DNA of 64,000 nucleotides. Source: Parietaria judaica. Lineage: Eukaryota > Streptophyta > Magnoliopsida > Rosales > Urticaceae. Numbering within the stretch: the first letter of the stretch is position 1; each line of letters begins with the position of its first letter. Shown piece by piece: positions 24,460 to 35,475 of the stretch. Location of the stretch: the NCBI GenBank assembly GCA_954871525.1, contig OX940865.1:15514606-15578605 (forward strand), written 5' to 3'. Under the pieces are notes generated by a model, which was given only the letters and a program-made list of their open reading frames with translations, had not been told where the DNA came from and did not search any database. The translations under genes and the position numbers were made by a program.

Positions 24460-27400
24460 TCACGGCTCAGTGGACGGGAAAACCCGCTTGACGAACTCCA
24501 AGAATCGGCGAGAGTAGAAGGTGGGGTCAACGGCGGAGATGGAGAGGGAGTCGAACTGGAGGGATTTGTAGGCATGCTCGATCCTCTTCGTCATGTTGTA
24601 GTCTTGCAATATGTCGATGATTCCAAGGTAGAGAACGACGTCGTACACCTCGTGGAAGACCTGTTCCTGTTGCCCGTCTTGTTTCTCAGCCAACGGAACG
24701 AGTTCCGCTCTCGCCGGCATATTGACTCCCAGCTGGATTTGAAGGCTGTTCACGAGATCCAACAAAAGTTAAAATTGTCAGCTTTAATAGGGCACGAAAT
24801 CGGAGAATGAAAACAAAAAGTTAAGAACTCTCGTTGGATTGGTAAAAATAAAATAAAATTATATCTATAAGACTATATCTCGCAAATTTATCGTGTCGTG
24901 GCATTTACCCCTCGTGATATCCTTCCGTTAGCAGTCAGACCTTTAAACTTATAAGTTGTAACTAATGCCCCCTCTAACCGTTGCATAATAGACGGTTTCG
25001 GTCAAACGTTGTCACAAGCAAAGCAAATCGTTGGGGGAGAAAAATATCTTTTTATATGGTATTTGACGAACCTTTTTAGCTATGCATTTCCCTCTAACTA
25101 CTACATTGACGGTTTTGAGTCACGTTTAACGCATATGCTACTGTTTAGTAATTATTTGACACATATAATTGACTAAATGCCTGTAACTTTTCAAAATAAA
25201 GACAATATAGTGAAGCAAAAATCGATGAAAACCGTCAATTACTTAAAGAAAATTGCTATATTTTACAGGTTCATGAAGAAACTGCAACTACGTGATAAGT
25301 TGAGGGGGCACAGCTGCAAGTTACTCCAAAACTGAACGAGCGGCATTGAGGTAACAGAGCGTTGCATATTCTAATTTTATGGAGAAGTGAATCGTACCGT
25401 GCTGTACCGGGAAGTAGAAGGTCTACTTCTTCATCGCCTGCAGCGGAAGCTCGCAGCCGACTACCTCGGATGTGTGGACCCACCACCACGCCGCTATTGT
25501 CATCTTCTCCACGGGGCACTAGAACGAGGCCTTGAGGGTAATTAGCGATATCATCTTCTAATGTCTCTGTAATAGCAGCATAAATACCGGTTAAAATTCC
25601 AATTCTGCGGACAAGATATTCAAACTTCTAATTCACGAAATTTGCAATTAACGAGCAAAAACAATGTAGTATGTTCCCTTAATCATACATAATAGAGTTT
25701 CAATTGGGATCTTAATGTAGAAATATGTGTGTTTATGCGGATATAATTGCATTTTAGCTCTTATCCTTAGGGCTAAATACTCTGATTGGTCAATAAAAAA
25801 CTATATTTTATAATTGGGCCCTCAAACTGGGAGAATTTAAACCGGAAATTTACGCGAATTATTGAGAAAGTTCCACTTTGTTATTTAACATCAAAGCACG
25901 GAGCAACACACAAAAAACAATAATCGGTCTATGACTCAAGAGGTAGATCGTTCTCTTTTAATGAACAGTCTCTAATTATATAGAATTAGAGCATAAGGCA
26001 TGAGGCTACCTTCCTCTGCAAGCATTCCTAATCCATCGGCTCTCGTGCTTCGATTCAGCCACAGATTATGCGGGGCACGATAATGCACGCCGAGCAAAAG
26101 ACTATAGTCCATTATGTGCTGGGCTTCCAAAAATGCACTGTCATCCTCGATCTGCCTGTTCACAACATTTGCACAAAAACATTGGCATTATAAACAAAGA
26201 AAGCGTATCAATTGAGCCTTAGAAGTTGTGCAGCATTGGGTGAAAGTTTTACACCGCAAACAGAATAATTGAATATTAGTTTTTTTCTTGGGAAAAAAAC
26301 ATTATTCGATTTTTAAAGGAAACCGGTTCTAAATCTGGTTTTGATTCGGTATTAAAATCGGTTTTAGGGGTGTTTATGTCGATTTTTTTAGGATTTATAC
26401 CTTTGAACATGTTACTACATAATTTGTTAGTCATTACAGACACATCGCTGTCAAAGTTGATTTCAGGATGTAAAAAGTTAGACAAATTTTTTTTAAACAG
26501 TTTATTTATTTATCATTATTACTCAAGCTTTATAAAACCCGATTTTACACCAAACAGGTTTTAAACCGGTTTCCAAAGAGAACCAACATGCTAGTTGCTT
26601 CCACTTCTCAAATATCAGATATCTGGTTCCTGTTATGAAAACGAAAAAGAAACCTTGTAACGTCATCGACTCTTGGAGGCAGTAAAAAAAAACACAGATT
26701 TGACATTTATAATACGACCAAAATAAAGTCATATCACGATGGTAAGTTTTGATGCATTTCGTGAAGGAGATAATCCGCACTATAACGTGAAAATAAAAAA
26801 AGATAGGTTGCAAAGTAGGGACTGTATTAGCTTACTTCAATAAAGCCCCTCTCCAAGATGGCTCCAAATAAAATGAATAGTTTAAGTCCAAATCCTTAAG
26901 TGTCGTGTTCTCATCGATTTCGACCTTGTCTGTGGAACGCCCTAACGATGAACCCTTTAAATCAAACCTTCGATGTATCCTTAGCTCAGTGCAGAACATG
27001 TTTCCCATCACTACAAAACGAAACTGCAAGGCAATATTGCATCAGCTTCTTAAGTATTTGAATGTCACATTTCAAAGATATAGCAAGTACGGAATGTTAG
27101 ACTCCTATATTGCGGCGAAATCGGTGTTCCTTGTCTGATTCTTTGCCATTTTTAAACCAGAACCAGATATCTGGTTTTTGAGAACGGAGGCAGGAACCAT
27201 CTTTTCCTTATTTTGGATACTGGTTTCAAGCCGGTTCCATTGTAATATCCTAAAGTTAAATTCTAAGAAATGAATTTGTAATGCGTAACGGAATACAGTT
27301 GACGTCAAAAAGTAAACAATTATTTTTTTTATAGCTACAACCGGTTTCGGTTGGTCGGTTTCCGGTGAACCGATTTCCACTCTTCATAGTTTATTGCAAA

Positions 27401-30400
27401 ACAAAATTATTCAGGTTCTGATGAATCATTTTTGGCATGTGAGCCTGTTTTTGGAGTAAAACTTTCACCCCAACTTACTGGTTTAGCTCTAGAAAAGTAT
27501 GCCCAAAGTAGAGTAATATCAACAGAATCTAACCAATGGGGCTCTTCACCTTTTGACCACTGAGCGTTTTAATTCTGTGGAGACCGAAGAATTTTGTAAT
27601 CAGTGTGTTCTCATAAGTTTTTACGTGATGATGATAATCCGGAAGCATTGCCAAGAGAACCTGGAAATCCGAATTACTATCATTAGACTTAAATTTTCAC
27701 TGCAGAAACTATATTTGTTCAACAACAAAAAAATGAAGGAAAAAGCACAGAGGCAGATGAAAAGAGCATGTAAAAATACACAAACCTTCACTTCTGATTT
27801 TCGAAGTGTTTTGATCATGAAACGATCGTCTTGGGAGAGGAAAAATACGCTACCACTTTTTCCAGGAGAAGAAAGCTCTCTTAAAGCATCGTTCCCGCAA
27901 ATAGACATCATATAATCAGCCGCGTCAATTTTAAACAGTTCCCTCAAATTCCTGATTCATCAACAGACAACAAGAATTAAAAGCGGAAAGAATAGAGCAA
28001 AAACACAAGTATCATTGGTGATATTTATATCCCACACCCAGAAACTGATTTCAGAACTGGAAACAGTTATTGAAAAAAAAAAAAGTTTCGGGGACAAAAA
28101 ACCGCGTAACTAGTTTTTACCATTTTCTACAGGAATGGGTTATTTCGAAATAATTTTCAGAAATCCGGGTTCATTTATAGAATGTCCAAAAATCAGAACC
28201 GATTGATAAGAAGCATGAAGAGCAGTATTTTCACAAACCTGAATACCATTGGGCAGTAGTCTTTCCACTTAAAATCTTCTGACTGGTGGGGAGGAGTCAA
28301 CTGAGAACCTTCTTTTGGAAAATTCATCCAGAAACTGGCTCGGGAACCGAAATCTGAAGTCCTAACTTCTCGTCTATGTATGGGCGTGATTTTTCCTACA
28401 GTATATCTGACCAGATTCTAATCCCCATTCAACATTACGACCCCAGAAACAGTATAATATATATGTGTGTATATATGCACACATATATACAAACAGAACA
28501 ATGTTAATGTATCTGCATATGCTGATTGTGTTCTATATATTAATTCTCAATTAAAAGCCGAAACATAAATTGAAGAAGCATTTCTGATCCATCTAAACTA
28601 AGTCCAGAAGAATAAAGGAAACCTTTTCGATCTTCCTATATTATAAAATCCTTTTATTTAAGAAAAATGATAGTGGTACCAATGGAACACTGAAGATCAT
28701 TAATCATGTTGGAAATTTCGATTATTATGTATGGCATTAAGCTTTACAGTGTTTGTAAATATTTGTATTTCATTGTTTATTATCAGTTAGGTTAATCACA
28801 GTTTGTGTATTTTACGAATTAGAATCTAAACCATTGATTCTAATCCTAATTAGTAATTAGAGGACCTGTACCTCTGTAATTCCAATATATTATATTTAAA
28901 AAATCACCACCAAGTAGTATTTTCGTTTTCAGCTGATCGATGTTACATGTAAATGCATTACTTATTCACGAAAATGATGAACTCGGACAAAATAAATGGA
29001 GGGTTGCTGTTTAATAATTTACCGATAATAGACAAAACGCAAGAATGAAGGAAGCAATGAGTAAAGGAGCTCGTAATCTTAAAAAGAAAGCAAGAAGTAT
29101 CTACTTTCTCCTTTTTTTAGGGAATACCTGATACCGAGCTGCAAACTAAGCATTAGATCATAGCTCCTATGGCCTTTGATGATCGCTTCTCCGGGCCTAT
29201 TAATCTCTTTCACCAGTTTCTTTTGTCGCCTTTTTGCCCTTCGCGACGTTTGCGAAAAGCTATTCGTTAGCACAAGCTCACTAATTAATACACCTTGCAT
29301 ATATTCCCGTTCCACAATCGGCGTGTTTGTGTCGGCATCTCTTTCCCTTGAGAAAGACTCTGATAACCCCAACAACGAATTATTTCCCAAAAACTTTTCG
29401 ATCGATACCTCGAGGCTCCACCGTCGCTCCAGAGAGACGTTTCTTCCATGAGATTGGTCCAAATTCAATAGGTTTCTCTTTGAGACTTTGTTATCAGACG
29501 GATTGGAACGATTTCCCTGGCTCTCCTCAGCGAGACTTCCAATATCTACTGAGCTAGCATGGTGGATATGCCCGTTATTTGATTTTTTCATATCCGGTAA
29601 TACCCCTCTTTTTCTCAAGGCACTGAGGTAAAGTTCTTGAAGAGCCGGAATCCGACTCCCTTGGGGGTAAAACGATCCTTTACCATCTTTCAAGCCCCTC
29701 GTCCACGTTCCGACGTAACAACCTGGTACAAATTTAGAAAGTTAAGAAGGATATTGTTGTTCTAGATACCATTTATATGTAATTAGTTATTAAACAGTTA
29801 CAAACCTCCATCGCTCCAGGTATATACGCCGAATCCGTGCATCATTCCGTTCAACCAGCTTCCTTCGAACAAATCTCCATTTGTCCATGTAAGAGTTCCT
29901 TTTCCCGACATTTTCCCGCCTTTCATATTTCCAACGTACACATTTCCGTTTGCCCAAATATACTTACCGGGTCCTTCTGGAGTGCCCTGAATCCAAGACC
30001 CTTCAAAAATATCTCCATTGGGATAAACCTGATACCCTAAACCGTGTTTAAGGCTTAATCTCCATCGCCCCTTGTACGTTATCTTATCCGAACCTATATA
30101 CATTCCCGCCCCGTGGATATAACCACCGGAAAATTCTCCTTCATAGAATGCACCAGAATTCCATCGAATTTTTCCATACCCGTGCCTCATTCCTCTTCTC
30201 CAGTCACCTTCATAGAAACAACTATCCCTCCACACATACTTCCCACTTCCTTCAGGTGTGTTCCCGAGCATCGATCCGGAATACGATTCACCACTCGGGA
30301 GCAAAACCTCCCCAACCCTAAATCCCGACGCCTCAGAGGAGTGAGAAGCCTCACCATTGGAAGCGACGGAAAAGCTTTCCCTCCCAGCGATCGCATTGAG

Positions 30401-30472
30401 AGACCTCGTTCTCTCTCCCAAGATAATAGCTGCTCCGTCGCCATTCTCAGCAATGGCCACAAGGCCAGACAT
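24460..30472 (-). CDS. PIP5K9: Phosphatidylinositol-4-phosphate 5-kinase with MORN repeats (PIP5K9-like), nine exons, 831 aa
   Basis: Exons in transcript order are 30472-29806, 29722-29128, 28406-28239, 27951-27786, 27660-27550, 27023-26836, 26155-26010, 25566-25398 and 24745-24460. Every junction keeps frame. About eight MORN repeats ([12 protein letters not shown]) span residues 64-247. A linker holds [15 protein letters not shown], followed by the dimerisation segment [17 protein letters not shown]. In the kinase domain, K524 of MIKTL is the likely ATP-binding lysine, DLKGSSLG starts at D590 and MDYSLLLG has D648. The activation-loop side carries [13 protein letters not shown]. The enzyme makes PI(4,5)P2 at the plasma membrane or nucleus (family knowledge). 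The start is the first in-frame ATG after an in-frame stop; an in-frame GTG lies 48 bases upstream but is unlikely. Residue 536 is Ala (VLLAMLPDY) where I expect Arg. Confidence 0.95.
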
Positions 30473-30504
30473 GCATAATTGTCCGAAACAACCCGTTTCT
30501 GCAA

Positions 30505-30540
30505 TCAATTGCGAGCCCACAAATCCCTCCGACTAGCCAT
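30505..30540 (-). other. Upstream ORF of 11 codons in the PIP5K leader
   Basis: An ATG at 30540-30538 opens an 11-residue peptide, MASRRDLWARN, ending at TGA 30507-30505. That is 32 bases before the proposed main ATG and in a different frame. It begins just after the 5' UTR splice acceptor, so it would be in the mature leader. It may lower translation of the kinase (inference). Confidence 0.55.
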
Positions 30541-30550
30541 ACGACACGAT

Positions 30551-31112
30551 CTACAAACAGTTAAGAAACAACTATGATTTCAATACCGAAAAAGCAAGAG
30601 ACCACACGACGCGGTCTGAAATACCCGGTTATGAGAAAAAGAGAGCAGAAATGGGAAAAGCATAAGCAAAAAAGATTCAGTTGCAGGAAAGATATGAATA
30701 GAATATTGGTAAAAGCAAGAAAGAACAAAAGCATAAAGCCATGGATGGACCACAACACAAGCCAAGCCAAGCCAAGCCAAACAGCGATCTCCATCTCCAA
30801 ACAGATTCCTGAGCTTCCCAGATACAAGAATATTTCTATATTCTGTCATTTTCACTTCCTCATCTTCTCAGAGAAGATAATTCAATCAACTTTTTTTTGT
30901 AAATCTAATCTCTCAGATTATGCAGAGACTCCTCGTCACTTTTCCATTTGAAAAAGGGAAAAGAAAAATTCTCTTCTGCTATAGTTGACTTTCTTCATTT
31001 TGGTCGATTTCAGCCACGAAATCCATTGCATCGAGCTCGATGAAGCAGGCAAAAGCAGGATACATACATATATATATATACACACAGAAAAAGAGGAAGA
31101 AAAGTGAAGTAC
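30551..31112 (-). other. 5' UTR intron of the PIP5K gene
   Basis: The donor CCAAAG|GTACTT ends the first leader exon at 31113. The acceptor TTAACTGTTTGTAG|ATCG ends at 30551, with a plausible branch point and pyrimidine context. The intron is 562 bases and AT-rich. It contains an (AAGCC)n-like run at about 30760-30780 on the + strand. Leader introns often raise expression in plants. The call rests on splice-site quality only. Confidence 0.6.
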
Positions 31113-31177
31113 CTTTGGATTGAGGAGCTTTTCAGTGTGGATTTGGCTTTTGGAAAGAGACGAAGAAAGCAAAGGCG

Positions 31178-31560
31178 TTGAGCTTTTTCACTCTCTCTTC
31201 TTCTTCTTCTTCCTCGCGGCTTCGCTTTCGGATCAATCTTCTTCACTCTGACCAAATGTTTGCGAATCCCAATTCCTTGCGAATACACACACTTTCTCTC
31301 TCTCATGCACACTTTCTCTCTCTATATCTATTCACTTCCCTCACTCACAATACACACTTTCTCTCTCTATATATCTATACATTCTCTCGCTCTCTCTGGC
31401 GCTTTCTCTCTCTATATCTACTTCCCAGCGCTCTCTCTCACACACACACAAACTTTCTCTCTCTATATCTATCCACCTCTCTCTCTCACTGTCTCGCACT
31501 TACACGCTCTCTCTCTCTACATATATTTATCTCTCTACTTCTCTCTCTAGAAACACTACA
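31178..31560 (-). repeat. CT/GA-rich composite minisatellite in the PIP5K promoter
   Basis: On the + strand the block CTTTCTCTCTCTATATCTA recurs about five times at irregular 35-70 bp spacing (first near 31312), separated by CACTC or ACACAC spacers. On the gene strand it is a GAGA-rich promoter-proximal region upstream of the proposed first leader exon. GAGA tracts are bound by BBR/BPC factors in plants (family knowledge). The open frames in it are Ser/Leu/Tyr repeats from the microsatellite. Confidence 0.6.
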
Positions 31561-33477
31561 AAGTTATGCGGTATAATCAACGGAACAAATAACTAAAGTA
31601 GTAAAATTTATATTTTTAATTCATGCATAATATCAAAAAACAAAAAAAATGACTAATAATTTATTTTTTACTATTTTAAATGTGTATTTCGTATAATTAG
31701 AAATTTAGGATAATGTTTAATAAATTTAGATATTTATGCCGTAATTATTTCAATAATTGAAATTTAAACTAATAATTTAAAAGGTTGAAAAATAACGAAA
31801 CTCCTATGACCAACTAACCTCGCGCGGAAATAGAAATGACGATTCTGCCCCGGTTAGGTGATTGTCCGAATTATTTATAGATTCTTGTGGCCTTCATAAA
31901 GTTGTCCTTTCTACTTTGAGGGTAATTAGGTGTGTAATTATGGAGTGTTGGGTTAATAACTACGTGTAGACTTGGGAGATTCGGTAATTAATTAGGTTTA
32001 ATTGGTCCAAAACATAAAGTTCAACTTTATATCATGTCACACATTAACTTCACACTTTATATATTTAATCATATTTTAATTATCAGAGAAAAAAAAAATG
32101 AGGATAGTGTAATACTACATTACTACTCACTAACTTTATATAATGCAACACTTACATGTGTATAATGTATATTGTTACATATGTATGTATGACTATACTA
32201 TTATTTATTTTTATTGTGTTTGAGTTAGTGAAGAGATGTACATTGTTCTTTTAAAATTAGATGACAAAAAATTTGTTCTGTATAATTTATCTTAATTAAA
32301 TAAATTATTAAGGAAAATTGTTGTTTTGAAGACAAAAAATAGGTTGTTACTAATCTCTTACAAATACTTCTTTTTTTTTGTAGTGGTTAATTATTGATTA
32401 AAAGTACCAAATGTTTTAACATATAAGCAGAAGACATATAAAGCCCTAATTTATTTGTTTTTGTTGATATAAAGACTCAATGTTCTAGTTTTGTATAACT
32501 TTGAGTTCTTGTAAGTTGTAACTATATTTTTGAGTTCATGCATAACCTTTTTGTACTGATTATTAGTTTTCTATATTCATGTTTTATAGTTTTTTTAAAA
32601 TTAGTATGAATTCCTCAATACATACTAGTATATGTCTCCAACATCGTCGAGTACGCTGAGCGCGTTGCCGATACCGTTGATACCGGTGACATTGTCGAGA
32701 ACACTGAGTATGTCACTAACATCGTAGAGTATATCATTGAACCACGAGAATATCAAGTCCGCCGCCGATAACGCCAAATACGTTACAAAAATAACGTTTA
32801 TTGTTCATTTAGTGACAAAGACTCAAGTTATATAGATAAATAAAAAAAATGTCGGCAAAAAAATATTGGGAGTACTTTTAAATTTTAACAAAGTACAAAC
32901 ACGAGGTGTTAATGTTGCTATAATCTTTTATTGATTATAATCCATGCTTATGTTCTTGATTAATATCATTACTATTTTCATTTGAGTTCGAAATTCAAAC
33001 AAATTTTATTTTTTTCCGTCGCAGAAATAAGTCAATTGTTAATGTTGAGGTTGATGAGCAGCTTTGTATCAAATATCAATTAGGAACATCTCATAATTCA
33101 TGACAGGACATGTGTACAGTGTATATGAATTATGAAGTAATTATTTAAGTAGCGTTAAAACTTTTTCAAAGAAAATAATAACGTGTGTTAACTTACTAAA
33201 GAAAAACGCTAATTCTTATTCATGGGTATTTTTGGTAAACGCATTTGACTTCCGATATTCCAATTTCCAACATTAAAATTTAATGCTTGAATTCCACAAC
33301 CACTCGTTTTTAATAAATTAAAAGAAAGAAGCAAAATGTAGGGATATTTGAAAAAAAAATAAGGGAATAACTGGCTATGACAACCATTTATTCTTGTGCA
33401 TAGCAACTTGACGCCTATTAAATAAGAATTGTGGAGGCATACCTATGTACGAATTAATATATAGTAATAGTAGGGGA
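31561..33477. other. AT-rich intergenic DNA with one GC-rich island
   Basis: No gene was found. At 32635-32775 a GC-richer patch repeats ATCGTCGAGTA, ATTGTCGAGAA and ATCGTAGAGTA about every 60 bases or less, with GATACCGTTGATACCGGTGAC between them. It could be translated for about 43 codons but has no start context and no homologue I know. It may be a scrap of a minisatellite like the one at 53339-53905. Confidence 0.45.
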
Positions 33478-33812
33478 TTTTTTATTTTTTATTTTTATTT
33501 TTTTTACTTTTTATTTTTATTTTTAGTAAAAATTATACCTTCAAGTTTCATAAATAGTTAAAACATGCTCTTAGTGTATGATTTGAATTTTGAACAATGA
33601 AACTAGAGGAAATATAAAAATGAAAGTATATTTTGGTGAAAAACGAAATTAGATGAAATATAAAAATGTACAAATTTATTAATAAAGGGTAATCTTAAAT
33701 TTTTGAAAATTAAATTTATTAGAGGGTATATAAAAAAGACGTTAAGACGGAGAGTATACTTTAGATGTTTTGTAAATTTAAGAGTATATTTTTATTAAAA
33801 ATAAAAATAAGG
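33478..33812. repeat. Possible small MITE with T-rich inverted ends
   Basis: TTATTTTTATTTTTAGTAAA near 33511-33532 is matched in inverted form by TTATTAAAAATAAAAATAAG near 33793-33812. The interior is AT-rich with repeated GATGAAATATAAAAATG phrases. Low complexity makes the ends weak evidence. Confidence 0.3.
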
Positions 33813-34765
33813 GTGTAAATAAACAAATTGCCCTATATAATATATAATAAATAAAATATGAACAACGACCGTAAAATTATTCGTCAACTTTATCGTGGAT
33901 ATCCACGTTCTTTTTGTTTTTTGGGACACCCATGTTCTTTTTGAAGTGTGAAAGCTATTCAAGTTCAGTGAAACAGTAATGTTGTCCAATTTTGTCGATT
34001 TTTTTTAAATGTTAGATTGACCGACCTAATAATAATATTGTGTGGAGGTGACACATACTCTTTTATTGACATTTTTACCCGAAATTTAATGGTCCATTAA
34101 CTTCTTCTTTTCTAAATTTTTTTTGACCTAGTTATTAAAAAATATACTAAATTTAGATATATTCTTAAGAACTAGAGTACTTGTTGTGCAACAGTGCAAG
34201 TGATTATAACTTACATATTTTCACTGTTGTTTTTTAATTTATTAATCAGGGTCAAGATTGCAAGATGACTTACGTTACACTGGATTTGCCCTTAGGCTAA
34301 ATAAGTTTTATTATTTTTGCCGCTATTATACTTAAAAATACATAGGGAATTATAATACTTGGAAAAGATATGCATTTATGTGTATAATCAAAGCTAACTA
34401 AATAGTCAAAACTGGTATGGGAATCGTACAACATGGAATAAATAGAAAGGAATCGAAATACATGAAGGAAATTATTTACAATTATCTGAGATTCTTCAAG
34501 CTTTTATGAAGCATATCACTTCTAGCTAGAGCAAACTACCAATCATTAACACGTGGAGTTCTTTATGGGAATTTGGAAAGAAAGAAAAACGTGGAAGAAT
34601 TTGTGCAGCTTAGTGCATTACTTATGCCACAAATAAAGTTATTTGTGTACTTTCTAATTAAGCAATTAATTTCATATGTATAATATAAATATATGATTGT
34701 TGTTTTATATGTGTAGAAATTACTTTTGAATAATTAGTTTAGAACAGGATAAGCATGGTCATAGT

Positions 34766-35475
34766 CAGGGGCGGAGTCATGTAGGCTCGAGCGTGCGTTC
34801 GGGCACCACCTGAAAACAACGTGAAAGAAAAATTAAATAACAATTTTTAAATAAAAATAAAAAACTGTGGTACATATTATGTACTTAATGAGTTGTATAA
34901 TCAACAATAAATACAAGCAGTCCAACTAGTTGAAGTTTTGTTTTTCAAGTCACCCATCTCCTCTTGACATTCTTGACATGAGTTCAAGTCCTTAGGTCTC
35001 TATTTTTTTGGTTTATTTTTTTCTTCTTAGTTTAAGTTGATATATAAAGGGAATATATATGTAAAACATTGTTATAGTGCTAAATAGGTTCAAGTACTAC
35101 TTAACTTTCTTATAACTAATTATTTAAAACAACATATTTTCTTTTCATAAAAACGACATAGCACAGAAGATTGATATCATCATAGCTCATTACTTTTGAT
35201 TATCCTATTTTAGAGGTTAAAAATTCTTGATTTTCTTATTTTATTTTTTTAAGAAGTATATTGTAGTGCTCAATTGGTACACATATGTATTGTTATTTGT
35301 ACATTGTTGCGATATGACATTGTTAATTCATCAGTAATTTATATGCTTGAAGAAAAAAATAGTTATAATTTACTTTAAAATAAATTCTCAAATATTTATT
35401 AAAGACTTCACTTTAATTAAAATTTTAGCTCCGCCGCTGAGCACCACCTCAATAAAAATCCAGACTCTACCACTG
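34766..35475. mobile_element. Non-autonomous hAT-like element, 710 bp
   Basis: The left end is CAGGGGCGGAGTCATG. The right end read in reverse is CAGTGGTAGAGTCTGG, with a subterminal AGCTCCGCCGCTGAG. CAGGGGCGGAG termini are typical of plant hAT elements. Flanking octamers GTCATAGT and GTCAGTTG agree only partly, so the target duplication is decayed or the borders are off. No transposase frame is present. Confidence 0.5.

Noticed and set aside
29176..30478. Several + strand frames of 67-121 codons opposite the PIP5K exons
   Set aside because: They are antisense to PIP5K exons 1 and 2, whose MORN repeats and splice sites are unambiguous.
30473..30520. N-terminal extension of PIP5K from a GTG codon
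   Set aside because: There is no ATG in that frame upstream of 30472 before an in-frame stop, and non-AUG initiation has no support here.
31178..31576. 96- and 132-codon + strand frames
   Set aside because: They translate CT/TAT microsatellite units as Ser, Leu and Tyr repeats.
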